From: PALSA-693 sp963729695
GTDB lineage: Bacteria; Actinomycetota; Acidimicrobiia; Acidimicrobiales; Palsa-688
NCBI GenBank assembly: GCA_963729695.1
Contig: CAVSOT010000007.1
Location: forward strand, 1,054,001-1,118,000
Direction of reading: 5' to 3'
Length of the DNA: 64,000 nucleotides
Shown: positions 37,761-47,198 of the stretch, piece by piece
Layout of the letters: each line of letters opens with the position of its first letter
How positions within the stretch are numbered: position 1 is the first letter of the stretch
Notes under the pieces: generated by a model
What the model was told of the DNA's origin: nothing
What the model saw: the letters and a program-made list of their open reading frames with translations, nothing else
The model's database searches: none
Program-made: the position numbers and the translations under genes

Positions 37761-39206
37761 ATGACCGGCGTGTCTGACGAGGTGCTGGCGTTCGCTCGCC
37801 AGGAGTATCAGTACGGTTTCTCGACCGACCTCGATACCGAATCGGTACCCAAGGGGCTGAGCGAGGATGTCATCAGGCTGATCTCGGCGAAAAAGGGCGA
37901 GCCTGATTGGCTTGTCGAGTGGCGTTTGCGCGCCTACCGGTACTGGATCACGCTGGAGGAGCCGCAGTGGCAGAACGTGCACTACGGGCCGATCGACTAT
38001 CAGGACATCGTCTACTACGCCGCCCCGAAACCCAAGGCGGAGCTGGCCAGCCTGGACGAGGTTGACCCCGAGGTTCGGGCCATGTTCGACAAGCTGGGTA
38101 TCTCCTTGGCGGAGCAGGAACGTCTGAGCGGCGTGGCGGTCGACGCCATCGTCGACTCGGTGTCGGTGGCCACTACCTTCAAGAAGAAGCTGGCCGAGGT
38201 GGGCGTGATCTTCTGTTCGTTCTCTGAAGCGGTGCGGGACCACCCTGACCTGGTGCGCCGCTACCTGGGGTCGGTGGTGCCCTACCGGGACAACTTCTTC
38301 GCGACCCTCAACTCCGCGGTGTTCACCGACGGGTCGTTCTGCTTCATCCCCAAGGGCGTGCACTGCCCCATGGAGCTCTCTACCTACTTCCGGATCAACG
38401 CGGCCGGGACCGGCCAATTCGAACGGACCCTCATCGTCGCCGAAGAGGGTGCCGACGTCAGCTACCTGGAGGGTTGCACGGCGCCGAGGCGCGACGAAAA
38501 CCAGCTCCACGCCGCGGTGGTCGAGCTGGTGGCGCTGGAAGGAGCCCGGATCAAGTACTCGACGGTCCAGAACTGGTATCCGGGGGATGCCGACGGTCAT
38601 GGCGGTATCTACAATTTCGTGACTAAGCGAGGAAAATGCGCCGGGGCGGGCTCCAAGATCTCTTGGACTCAGGTCGAGACCGGTTCTGCGATCACCTGGA
38701 AGTACCCAGGGGTGATCCTGCAGGGCGACAACTCAGTGGGGGAGTTCTACTCGGTGGCCCTCACCGCCAACCGCCAACAGGCTGACACGGGAACCAAGAT
38801 GATCCATATCGGCAAGAACACGCGCAGCAGCATCGTCTCCAAGGCGATCTCCGCCGGGCACGGCCAGAACACTTACCGCGGCCTGGTCAAGGTGCTGCGC
38901 TCGGCCGAGGGATCCAGGAACCACACTCGCTGCGATTCGTTGCTGCTAGGCAACGACAGCGGCGCCCACACGTTCCCGTATATCGAGGTGAAGCACCCCA
39001 GCGCTCAGGTGGAGCACGAGGCGTCTACGTCCAAGGTGAGCGAGGACCAGCTGTTCTACTGCCGCCAGAGGGGCATCTCCGAGGAAGACGCAGTGGCCAT
39101 GATCGTCAACGGCTTCTGCCGCGAAGTGTTCAAGGAGCTGCCGATGGAGTTCGCAGTAGAAGCGCAACGGCTGCTGAACGTCAGTCTGGAAGGCAGCGTC
39201 GGATGA
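37761..39206 (+). CDS. sufB: SufB, Fe-S cluster assembly scaffold
   Basis: Complete 481-residue SufB: MTGVSDEVLAFARQEYQYGF, then GVIFCSFSEAVRDHPDLVRR, SVVPYRDNFFATLNSAVFTD, FCFIPKGVHCPMELSTYFRI, VSYLEGCTAPRRDENQLHAA, EHEASTSKVSEDQLFYCRQR. These include the conserved beta-helix core, the Cys in YLEGCTAP and the C-terminal Glu/Cys residues tied to cluster assembly. With SufC and SufD it forms the SufBC2D scaffold in the cytoplasm. The stop overlaps the sufC ATG (ATGA). Confidence 0.95.
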   Translation: MTGVSDEVLAFARQEYQYGFSTDLDTESVPKGLSEDVIRLISAKKGEPDWLVEWRLRAYRYWITLEEPQWQNVHYGPIDYQDIVYYAAPKPKAELASLDEVDPEVRAMFDKLGISLAEQERLSGVAVDAIVDSVSVATTFKKKLAEVGVIFCSFSEAVRDHPDLVRRYLGSVVPYRDNFFATLNSAVFTDGSFCFIPKGVHCPMELSTYFRINAAGTGQFERTLIVAEEGADVSYLEGCTAPRRDENQLHAAVVELVALEGARIKYSTVQNWYPGDADGHGGIYNFVTKRGKCAGAGSKISWTQVETGSAITWKYPGVILQGDNSVGEFYSVALTANRQQADTGTKMIHIGKNTRSSIVSKAISAGHGQNTYRGLVKVLRSAEGSRNHTRCDSLLLGNDSGAHTFPYIEVKHPSAQVEHEASTSKVSEDQLFYCRQRGISEEDAVAMIVNGFCREVFKELPMEFAVEAQRLLNVSLEGSVG

Positions 39207-39973
39207 TGCTGCATATCGCCGACCTTCATGCCCGCATCGGCGAGCATGAGATTCTCCGCGGCGTCGATCTCGATGTCGCCGCTGGTGAAGTGCACGCCAT
39301 CATGGGGCCAAACGGGTCGGGTAAAACCACCCTGGCCAACATCGTGGCCGGACACGACGCTTACCAGGTCACCGGAAGCGTGACCTTCCAGGGCGAGAAT
39401 CTGCTGGCCCTGTCGCCGGAGGACCGCGCCGCCGCCGGTGTCTTTTTGGCCTTCCAGCACCCCGTCGAGATTCCCGGGGTCGGCAACCTTTACTTTCTAC
39501 GTACCGCCCTCAACTCGCTGCGCCGCCGCCGGGGGCTGGACCCGCTCGATGTCACGGAATTCCTTCGCCTGGCCGAGCAACGGATGAAGCTGGTCGAAAT
39601 GGACCGCAGTTTCATGAGCCGGTCAGTCAATGAGGGGTTCTCCGGCGGAGAGAAAAAGCGCAACGAGACGCTGCAGATGGCGATTCTCGAACCGACGCTG
39701 GCCATTCTGGACGAGAGCGACTCCGGCCTGGATATCGACGCCCTGCGCGTCGTGGCCGGCGGAGTAAACGCCCAGCGCCGTCCCGACCGGGCCATGATCG
39801 TCATCACCCACCACCAACGGCTCCTCGACTACATCGTCCCCGACCGCGTTCACGTCATGGCCGGCGGCCGAATCGTGCGCTCGGGAGGCAAGGACGTAGC
39901 GCTCGACCTCGAAGCGCACGGCTACGGCGCCGCCGCCCAGGAGACACCATCTCCTTGGATGGCGACACCGTGA
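39203..39973 (+). CDS. sufC: SufC, ATPase of the SufBCD complex
   Basis: 256 residues starting MMLHIADLHARIGEHEILRG. ABC-type ATPase with Walker A GPNGSGKTT, the SufC-specific FLAFQHPVEIPGV segment, signature SGGEKKRNE, Walker B AILDESDSGLD and switch His in VITHHQRLL. It drives conformational change in SufBC2D. It overlaps sufB by 4 nt and sufD by 4 nt (GTGA) if sufD starts at GTG 39970. Confidence 0.95.
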   Translation: MMLHIADLHARIGEHEILRGVDLDVAAGEVHAIMGPNGSGKTTLANIVAGHDAYQVTGSVTFQGENLLALSPEDRAAAGVFLAFQHPVEIPGVGNLYFLRTALNSLRRRRGLDPLDVTEFLRLAEQRMKLVEMDRSFMSRSVNEGFSGGEKKRNETLQMAILEPTLAILDESDSGLDIDALRVVAGGVNAQRRPDRAMIVITHHQRLLDYIVPDRVHVMAGGRIVRSGGKDVALDLEAHGYGAAAQETPSPWMATP

Positions 39974-41403
39974 CCTCACTCACGTCCTCACCGCCAGCTG
40001 CTCCCCCGACGACCCCCACTGTCGCCCGACTGCTCTCCGACCTCGCCCTGCCCCCCGGCGGCAGCGCCCCGGACTGGCTGACCCAGTCCCGGCAGGCCGC
40101 AGCCGAGTGGGCCACACGACGGGGATTTCCGACGCGGAAGGACGAAGACTGGAGGTACACGCCTTTGGCGGCGCTGCTCGACATCTCGTTCGAGCGCTCC
40201 GATGCCGCCGCGGGCCGGCGGATCTCACCGGCGGACATCGACCGATCGAGCATCGACGCGCCGATTGCCCGCCTGACCTTTGTCAATGGGTTCTTCGCCT
40301 CGCACCTGTCGTCGCTGGCCGGCTTACCGACAGGGGTGACGGTGACGAACCTGGCGTCGGCCCTCGCCGGCGGGGGCGTCGGCCTCGAGGCGTTCTTCTC
40401 TCCTGCCCCAGGCGAGCATGGGCATGCCTTCGATGCGATCAACACCTCCCTGGCTGAGGACGGAGCCCTCATTTACGTCGCACCCGGAACGGTCGTCAGC
40501 GGGCTGATCGAGCTGTTCTTCTATTCCATCGGCCGCGGAACCCCGGTCATGTCCAACCCGCGGTCGATGATCGTGGCCGGTCCGGGCAGCCGGCTAGCAC
40601 TGCTGGAAACCTTCGCCGGCCCGGTTGGTACACCCACATGTACCAACGCCGTGACCCGGGTGATCGTCGGAGCGGGAGCGACCGTCGAGCACTACCAGAT
40701 CCAAGACGAAGATGACGCGGGATTCCATCTTGGGCTGCTCGACGTCCGACAAGGTGCCGACAGCCGGTTCTCGTCGCTTTCGCTGGCGCTGGGGGCGAGG
40801 ATTGGCCGCCACGAGGTGCGGGTGCGCCTCGAAGGCGAGGGCGCTCACACCGCGATCAACGGCTTGTACCTGCCCGGAGGCGACAGCCACCACGACAACC
40901 CGGTACTGATCGTGCACGCCGCTCCCCGCTGCACCAGCCGTCAGCTCTACAAGGGCATCGCCGCCGACCGCGGTCACGGCGTGTTCAACGGACGCATCGT
41001 GGTCCTGCCAGGAGCGCCGGGGACCGACGCCAGCCAGACCAACAAGAATCTGCTGCTCTCTGACCACGCCGAGATCGACACTCGCCCCCGACTGGAGATC
41101 CTCACCGACGACGTGAAATGCACCCACGGCGCCGCCGTTGGGGCGCTCGACGCCGACGCCATCTTCTACTTACGCTCGCGTGGAGTGCCCCTCGAGCAGG
41201 CCAAGGCCATGCTGACCGCCGGCTTCGCAGCCGAGATACTCGACGCCACCGAAGCTGAAGCGGTGCGCACCCATCTCGAAACCCTGGTCGCCGCCCATCT
41301 CACCACCCATCCCACGACCGACGGGTCGCCGGGCTCGCCCGGCCTGGCGCCCGTTGGCGACACGCCGTCGAACGGCGACAGCAATCGGACCGATCGGCCA
41401 TGA
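39970..41403 (+). CDS. sufD: SufD, Fe-S cluster assembly scaffold
   Basis: GTG 39970 (VTSLTSSPPAAPPTTPTVAR) gives a typical 4-nt overlap with sufC; an ATG at 39955 is in frame as well. Core features: RKDEDWRYTPLAALLDI, VFNGRIVVLPGAPGTDASQT, NKNLLLSDHAEIDTRPRLEI, THGAAVGALDADAIFYLRSR with the conserved His and SufB/D C-terminal signature. About 477 residues, longer than average because of a Pro/Ala-rich N-terminus and a Gly/Thr-rich tail. Partner of SufB and SufC. Confidence 0.95.
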   Translation: MTSLTSSPPAAPPTTPTVARLLSDLALPPGGSAPDWLTQSRQAAAEWATRRGFPTRKDEDWRYTPLAALLDISFERSDAAAGRRISPADIDRSSIDAPIARLTFVNGFFASHLSSLAGLPTGVTVTNLASALAGGGVGLEAFFSPAPGEHGHAFDAINTSLAEDGALIYVAPGTVVSGLIELFFYSIGRGTPVMSNPRSMIVAGPGSRLALLETFAGPVGTPTCTNAVTRVIVGAGATVEHYQIQDEDDAGFHLGLLDVRQGADSRFSSLSLALGARIGRHEVRVRLEGEGAHTAINGLYLPGGDSHHDNPVLIVHAAPRCTSRQLYKGIAADRGHGVFNGRIVVLPGAPGTDASQTNKNLLLSDHAEIDTRPRLEILTDDVKCTHGAAVGALDADAIFYLRSRGVPLEQAKAMLTAGFAAEILDATEAEAVRTHLETLVAAHLTTHPTTDGSPGSPGLAPVGDTPSNGDSNRTDRP

Positions 41404-41951
41404 GCCCCGGCCAGACCGGGGGCGTCGAACTGGAACAGGACTGCGATGTCACCCTCATTCCGAGCGGACGGACGACGACGCTGCGGGCCGGAGACAAGAT
41501 CGTGGTGACCCAGGCGCTCGGCGGCACCATCACCGTGCAGACCGCATCCGGTCAACTGGCCCGGATCTCCTCAGAAGACGCCCGCCTACTCGGACTCACT
41601 GTCGAACCTGGCGGCCACGACCTGTCCCCGTGGGGCCCCTTCGACTACGAGCAGGTCATTGCCCAACTAAAGACGGTCTTCGACCCGGAGATCCCGGTCA
41701 ACATCGTCGACCTCGGACTGATCTACGCGTGCGACGCTCGCGTCCAAGCCGACGGCAGCTACCGGGTAGACATAAAGATGTCGATGACCGCCCCAGGGTG
41801 CGGAATGGGAGACGTTCTCAAAGATGACGTGCGCTCCCGGATCCAGACAGTGCCCGGCGTAAGCGCGGTCGACGTCGAAGTTGTCTGGGACCCCCCCTGG
41901 GACCAAAGCCGCCTCACCGACGCCGCCCGCCTCGAACTCGGACTCTACTGA
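41400..41951 (+). CDS. sufT: SufT-like DUF59/MIP18 protein
   Basis: ATG 41400 overlaps the sufD stop. The 183-residue protein has a SufT N-terminal domain (VELEQDCDVTLIPSGRTTTL, LGGTITVQTASGQLARISSE) followed by a MIP18/DUF59 domain (VFDPEIPVNIVDLGLIYACD, MSMTAPGCGMGDVLKDDVRS with the conserved Cys, VVWDPPWDQSRLTD). SufT acts as an auxiliary Fe-S maturation factor. No sufS or sufU gene follows, so cysteine desulfurase must be encoded elsewhere. Confidence 0.9.
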   Translation: MSPGQTGGVELEQDCDVTLIPSGRTTTLRAGDKIVVTQALGGTITVQTASGQLARISSEDARLLGLTVEPGGHDLSPWGPFDYEQVIAQLKTVFDPEIPVNIVDLGLIYACDARVQADGSYRVDIKMSMTAPGCGMGDVLKDDVRSRIQTVPGVSAVDVEVVWDPPWDQSRLTDAARLELGLY

Positions 41952-41998
41952 CCCCCCGAAATCGGGTCAGTTACGCCAGCCAAGGAGAACAGCTCACC

Positions 41999-42232
41999 AT
42001 GAAGGTCTGGATCGATCAAGATCTCTGCACCGGCGACGGGCTATGCGAAGAGATCGCCCCCGCCGTCTTCACCCTGCTCGATGACGGCCTCGCCTACGTC
42101 AAAGAGGCCGCAGAGGTGAAATCAGACCCTGGTGGCGCCGCAGGAATGGCCCAGGTTCCCTCCGACTTGGAGAGTGCTGTCACCGAAGCCTCCGAGGAAT
42201 GCCCAGGCGAATGCATCTTCATCGAGCCATAG
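41999..42232 (+). CDS. 3Fe-4S/4Fe-4S type ferredoxin
   Basis: ATG 41999 with AAGGAG about 11 nt upstream, 47 nt after sufT and probably co-transcribed. 77 residues: MKVWIDQDLCTGDGLCEEIA, VFTLLDDGLAYVKE and EECPGECIFIEP. The CTGDGLC and ECPGEC motifs, with Asp or Gly where a further Cys would be, fit the single-cluster ferredoxins that partner P450s or other oxidoreductases. Its place at the end of the suf operon suggests electron supply for, or use of, cluster biogenesis. Confidence 0.85.
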   Translation: MKVWIDQDLCTGDGLCEEIAPAVFTLLDDGLAYVKEAAEVKSDPGGAAGMAQVPSDLESAVTEASEECPGECIFIEP

Positions 42233-42504
42233 CGCGAGTCAGGTCGCGCCCGATTCCCGTGGCTCCGGGGCTACCCACCCGACCTCGGCGATCCCGCACC
42301 GTGTCCGACAGACCGCCCTTCCGAAATGACCTCTCCTCCAAGGCGGTCACGTTCTCGTATCTAGTATCCAAAGAGGCTCTATGAGCACCACCCAGAGCGA
42401 CGGGACAAGGTTGCGGGCACTCCCTCAGCTGACCTGACGTCGGACCCCCTCCAAACCGACATCTACCGGCCCAGGCGCCCGGGTGTCCAGAGGGCCCTCT
42501 CGAC

Positions 42505-43374
42505 TTATCGATAGGCGGTCACCCGTTCCGTGTTGCCGTTGGGGGTCGGAATGGGGGGTTGGGCGAGGATCCAGTCGAGGGCGTCATTGACGGCGGGGAG
42601 GGCTTTCTGGTCGAAGGCGTGGCCCATGCCAGGCACCAGATCGAGGTGGCGGTATGGGGAGTTGCAGGCTTGATAAATAGCCTGGGCATCGCTCGTCGGG
42701 ATGTACCGGTCTCGGTCGCCGTGGACTATGGCGAGGGGAACCACGATGCCACGGACCAGCTCGGACGGGAATGCCGGGGCATTCCACGTTGGGGCGATAC
42801 GAACGTGGAGATGATGTTTGGCGATTTGGCGGCCGATGCGGGTGCGGGCGAGGCCGATCACCAGGGCCCCAGGGCCCGAAAGGGGAGTCCGAAATGTCGC
42901 CGGGGCGCTGATACTGACCACACCCGCCAACTCGTCGTCGCCTCCGGCGGCATAACGCAAGGCAGCCACAGCGCCCATCGAGGCCCCCACCAATATCACA
43001 TCGAGGCCGATCCGCTTGGCCCTGGCCACGGCGGCGGCGATGTCGTACGACTCGAGATCGCCCAGCGCGCATTGGCCTTCGGAACGGCCGTGGCCTCGGG
43101 AGTCGTACGACACCACCGCGAATCCGGCGGAGCGGAGGGCCTCGGCTTGGCGCACGACTGCGACGTTGTCGCAGGAGCCAGCGAAGCCATGCGCGAGTAC
43201 GACTACGGCGCGTGCCGTTTCTGTCGACCAATAGCGGCCGTGCAACTTGACGCCGTCTGCCGTCACGAGACCCTCGCTCGAATCTCGATCTTCTGCCGGG
43301 CCGGGCCACGCCTGGGTGAGCACCGGATGGCCGGCCTTTTGAGAGGCGCCGTTTCCGACGTCACGTTCGCTCAT
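42505..43374 (-). CDS. Alpha/beta hydrolase (serine hydrolase/lipase type)
   Basis: ATG 43374 (MSERDVGNGASQKAGHPVLT) is used; the frame to 43473 adds sequence unlike the family. Features: strand and oxyanion segment VVVLAHGFAGSCDNV, YDSRGHGRSEG, nucleophile elbow GASMGAVAAL (Ser), acid in IVHGDRDRYIP and catalytic His in GMGHAFD. 289 residues, no signal peptide. Acts as a cytoplasmic esterase or acylhydrolase of unknown substrate. Complete and clean, divergent from the desaturase remnant. Confidence 0.85.
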   Translation of the reverse strand: MSERDVGNGASQKAGHPVLTQAWPGPAEDRDSSEGLVTADGVKLHGRYWSTETARAVVVLAHGFAGSCDNVAVVRQAEALRSAGFAVVSYDSRGHGRSEGQCALGDLESYDIAAAVARAKRIGLDVILVGASMGAVAALRYAAGGDDELAGVVSISAPATFRTPLSGPGALVIGLARTRIGRQIAKHHLHVRIAPTWNAPAFPSELVRGIVVPLAIVHGDRDRYIPTSDAQAIYQACNSPYRHLDLVPGMGHAFDQKALPAVNDALDWILAQPPIPTPNGNTERVTAYR

Positions 43375-43575
43375 GGCCGGGTTATCACCTTGACCTCCAA
43401 GCACTCGTCCGCGAATCGTGCCTGGAGATAGGGCCGGTCGAAGTCCGCCGGGGTCTGGGGCGGCACGAAACAACTACTGCCACTATCTCAGATCGAATGG
43501 TCCTGCGCAACCGCAGAGAGCGTTCAAACGTCGAGGTGGAGCCGCCTCGGCCATCGTGGTAGACCCCCCTGTGCT

Positions 43576-44153
43576 GACACGGCGCGGAACCGCCAGGGCG
43601 CCCGGCGGATTCTGACTCGCTACCAGGCGTGGTTGTTCTTTCCCCTCCTGCTGGAAGGCGTTGGATTGCATGTCTCTGGGGTGGACGACCTCCTCCGGCG
43701 ACGGGAGCGTTCCGCCGCCGTCGAGGGGATGCTGCCCGGCCTGCACGCGGTCCTTTGCGTGACCGCCGTCGTCTGGGTCCTGTCGCCGCTTCGGGCCGTG
43801 GCTTTCGTGGCCGTCCAGCAGGGCCTCTTAGGCCTTTACCTGGGGTGCACCTTCGCCCCCAACCACAAGGGCATGCCCGTGTTGGTCGACGATGCCGACT
43901 TGGGATTTGTCCGCCGCCAGATCATCACCAGCCGCAACGTGACTGGTGGCCCCTTGATCGCCTACCTGTTCGGCGGGCTCAACTATCAGATCGAATATCA
44001 CCTTTTCCCGCGATGTCTCGCCCCCACCTGCCGAGAGCCCGGGCGATCGTCCAGGCGTTCTGCGCTGACTACGACATCGCCTACCACCAGTCCAGCGTCA
44101 TCGGTTCCTACCGCCAGGCGCTGAGCAACCTCAACATGGTGGGTGCGGACTAG
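43576..44153 (+). pseudogene. Fatty acid desaturase, C-terminal fragment with frameshift
   Basis: The frame from about 43576 reads RQGARRILTRYQAWLFFPLL, two membrane stretches (LHAVLCVTAVVWVLSPLRAV; AFVAVQQGLLGLYLGCTFAP), NHKGMPV and RQIITSRNVTGGPLIAYLFG ending in the third His box NYQIEYHLFP. The box normally reads QIEHHLFP, so one metal-binding His is Tyr here. At about 44015 the frame shifts and the end (MSRPHLPRARAIVQAFCADY, then LSNLNMVGAD) is in another frame. The first two His boxes and the N-terminus are absent. Not functional as read. Confidence 0.75.
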
Positions 44154-44408
44154 ACAACGTTGACGGCCGCGTCCGAACTCGCCGGCGGGGGCACGCTGAC
44201 AGTTTGGACTAGCGCACAAGTATCGGTGGAGCCTCGTTGATGAAATAGATAGTGCCTTGGCGGCTGCGAATCCTTCTGGATGAGGGGGCGAAATTCACAC
44301 CATGTAGGTGTTGGCTACGCTGGCGATGCATGCCAAAGATAGATGATTCGATCCGTCCTTGTCGAGCATGGACCTGCCCCAAAGTGAGTACAAAAGGAGA
44401 CAATAGCG

Positions 44409-45845
44409 ATGGCCGTAGCAACGATCGCGCACCCGAGTGTCGAGGAACGCCGGCTGATGGGCAAGGCCGGCCGCGAGCGGTCGCCTCTCCCGGCCCATGG
44501 CGGATGGGAACCGGCTGGTGATCGGCCCGACCCGGTGGCGCTACTGGAGGCGCAGAATCTGACCCGGGAACCGGATCTGATTCCCGTTCGCCACGGTCGG
44601 ATGATGGTGTCACCGTTCACGTTCTATCGGGGCGCGGCCAAGATCATGGCCACCGACCTCAAGGACATACCGACCGCTGGTCTGCAGGTCCAACTGTGCG
44701 GTGACGCCCACCTGTCGAACTTCGGGGTGTTCGCCTCCCCGGAGCGGGTGCTGCTGTTCGATCTAAACGACTTCGACGAGACGCTGCCGGGACCGTTCGA
44801 ATACGACGTCATTCGCATGGCCGCCAGTTTCACCATAGCGGCCCGTAACAATGGCTTCACCAAGGCCGATACCCGGGCCGCGACCGTGGCCGCGGTGACG
44901 GCCTACCGGGAGGCCATGGCCGGCTTCGCCGAGATGGGCAACATGGAGATCTGGTATGCCCACCTCTCGGAGCAGGACCTCATGAACGCCATCAGCTCGG
45001 TGGCCGCCGGGGCGCGGACCAAGAAGGAGACGGCTCAGGCCAAGCTCGGCGAGAAGACCGCCCGGAAGACCGCGCAGAAGGCGCACGCGAGCGACAGCCT
45101 GCTGGCGTTGTCCAAGCTGGGCGAGCTGGTCGATGGTCGCTACCGGATCGTGAGCCAGCCACCTGTTGTCGTCCCGGCCCGCGACATCGAGGCCATGTAC
45201 GGGTACTCGGCCGACCAGCTCCAGGACGCCGTCCACCAGCAGTTCCGGGCGTATCGGATGACCCTGCAAGAGGATCGCCGCCACCTGCTGGAGCGCTTCG
45301 AGATCATCGACATGGCTCGCAAGGTGGTGGGTGTGGGCAGCGTCGGCACCCGGGCCTTCATCGTGTTGCTGCAAGGCCGGGATGAGCGAGACCCGCTGTT
45401 CTTGCAGGTCAAGGAGGCCACTGCCTCGGTCCTGGAGGACCACCTGCCCAAGAGCCGGTTCAAGCAGCCCGGCGAGCGGGTGGTTCAGGGGCAGCGGATG
45501 ATGCAGGCGGCCAGCGACATCTACTTGGGATGGACCAAAGGGGTCGAGGCCGACCGGTGGCTGTATTGGCGTCAGCTGCGCGATATGAAGGGCTCAGCCG
45601 TGGTGGAGTCGATGACCCCCGTCGGACTGCGATTCTACGGTGGCATCTGCGGCTGGACCTTGGCCCGGGCCCACGCCAGGTCGGGTGACCCCATCGCGCT
45701 GGCCGAGTACCTCGGCAAGAGCGACAAATTCGACCGGTCGATCACCGACTTCTCCGCGCGCTACGCCGATCAGAATGAGAGCGACTACCAGGCGTTCGGG
45801 CAGGCCATCCAGTCCGGACGGCTCCAAGCGATCGAAGGCGTGTGA
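44409..45845 (+). CDS. DUF2252 family protein
   Basis: Complete 478-residue DUF2252 protein from ATG 44409 (AGGAGA about 9 nt upstream). Family features: PDLIPVRHGRMMVSPFTFYR, LCGDAHLSNFGVFASPERVL, LFDLNDFDETLPGPFEYDVI, RKVVGVGSVGTRAFIVLLQG, FLQVKEATASVLEDHL and YLGWTKGVEADRWLYWRQLR. The GDAHLxNFG and DLNDFDE motifs resemble the catalytic and metal loops of kinase-like enzymes, and the family is thought to share that fold; activity unknown. No neighbour suggests a pathway. Confidence 0.9.
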   Translation: MAVATIAHPSVEERRLMGKAGRERSPLPAHGGWEPAGDRPDPVALLEAQNLTREPDLIPVRHGRMMVSPFTFYRGAAKIMATDLKDIPTAGLQVQLCGDAHLSNFGVFASPERVLLFDLNDFDETLPGPFEYDVIRMAASFTIAARNNGFTKADTRAATVAAVTAYREAMAGFAEMGNMEIWYAHLSEQDLMNAISSVAAGARTKKETAQAKLGEKTARKTAQKAHASDSLLALSKLGELVDGRYRIVSQPPVVVPARDIEAMYGYSADQLQDAVHQQFRAYRMTLQEDRRHLLERFEIIDMARKVVGVGSVGTRAFIVLLQGRDERDPLFLQVKEATASVLEDHLPKSRFKQPGERVVQGQRMMQAASDIYLGWTKGVEADRWLYWRQLRDMKGSAVVESMTPVGLRFYGGICGWTLARAHARSGDPIALAEYLGKSDKFDRSITDFSARYADQNESDYQAFGQAIQSGRLQAIEGV

Positions 45846-45897
45846 AGTCGGCGGTTCCTCGGCTACGTCGGGTTAGCAAAGGATTGTCACTCGGGCC

Positions 45898-46924
45898 CTA
45901 CGATGCTTTCTCGGCCTCGATAAGTTGGGACACAGCCTCGATGAGGGCCAGGTGGGTGAAGGCTTGCGGGTAGTTCCCGAGGTGCTCGCCGCTGGTGGTG
46001 TCGATCTCCTCGGCGTACAGCTCTAAAGGTCCGGCGAAGGTCAGCAGCTTCTGGCACAGGTTCCGGGCCCGAGCGGTCTCGCCGATCATGGCCAGGGCCG
46101 TCACCAACCAGAACGAGCAGATGGTGAAGGTGCCCTCCTCACCGGCGAATCCGGTGTCAGTGCTCTCGACTCGATAGCGCAGGACAAGGTCATCCTGGGT
46201 CAACTCGTCGGCGATGGCCAGGACTGTCGTTTTGACCCGAGCGTCGTCGGGGGGCAGGAACCCCAGAATGGGAATGAGCAGCAATGACGCATCGAGCTCA
46301 TCATTGGCGAAATGCTGGCGGAAGCGGCCCTGCTTGTTAACACCCTTGTCGAGTATCTCGGCTTTCATCTCATCGGCCGCTTTGTGCCAGCGCTCAGCCC
46401 GTTCGGTGTCGCCCCGTTCGCGGGCCAGGTCGGTGCCCCTATCGGCGGCCACCCAGCACAAGACCTTTGACGCGGTTGGCCACGACCTCGACTCGCCCGC
46501 CGATGCACGTGGCCACCCGGACCAGAGTCCCCGTTGCGGCCGCGTCGTTGGGAGCCCGGCGATAGTCAGGGCGCCGTTCGTCGTCATTGTCGACGGGACG
46601 GATGACCAGAAAGTCCTGCACCACCAGCCATCCCGTCGGGGTGTGCCAGGTCGTCTCGAGCGCCATCGTTCCCGGCACGTACTTGCGCTGGTGAGGCACG
46701 TGGATGTTGGACGGCCCGAATCGGAATGACCCGGCGGAGCGGTCCAATAATGCGCCGAACACGCTGGACGAGTCGGGGCGCGGGAGGCACAGCCACTCCA
46801 CCGATCCGTCGGGGGCGATGAGGCAGCTGTCCTCGCAGTCGGACAGGAATCCGTAGTCGGCGATGGGCGGAAAGTCGCTGATCACGCTCGGCCCCTGAGG
46901 ACTGGGAATGGGCTGGTCGGTCAC
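45898..46924 (-). pseudogene. GH15 glucoamylase/trehalase-type protein, internal deletion
   Basis: GTG 46924 has GGGGAGG at 6 nt. The N-terminal part (FPPIADYGFLSDCEDSCLIA, VEWLCLPRPDSSSVFGALLD, YVPGTMALETTWHTPTGWLV) is the beta-sandwich start of bacterial GH15 enzymes. After VRVATCIGGRVEVVANRV the sequence jumps, with a frame change at about 46470, to KVLCWVAADRGTDLARERGD and the C-terminal helices through GTFTICSFWLVTALAMIGET, YAEEIDTTSGEHLGNYPQAF. About 270 residues of the (alpha/alpha)6 barrel, including catalytic residues, are missing. Intact relatives are about 600-650 residues. Confidence 0.8.
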
Positions 46925-47198
46925 TCTGATCCTCCCCAACGGCGCCTTACGGCAAGCGGTGTCAATGCCAACCTAAGCTCCGACGCGACACCAGTCGTCA
47001 CCCACAGCGGATGATCTCCAATCGGACGGCGCCGCGCCTACGCCCTGTTCGGACGGCAAGTTGACAAGTAATCCGCAGGACGGCTTTCGCATCCGTCCAG
47101 GCGGATCAGTTGAACGGGTCACCCTGTTGGAGGGATGTCTCCGTCAAGGCAGCCTTTACAATGACTCCATATCAACGAAGAAATCGAACGGAGTGGTC

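Noticed and set aside
37596..38600. Minus-strand 334-codon frame over the start of sufB
   Set aside because: Antisense to highly conserved SufB; no ribosome site or family features.
42381..42437. 18-codon ORF (MSTTQSDGTRLRALPQLT) after the ferredoxin, considered as a truncated P450 start
   Set aside because: Too short to assign; no continuing sequence in any frame.
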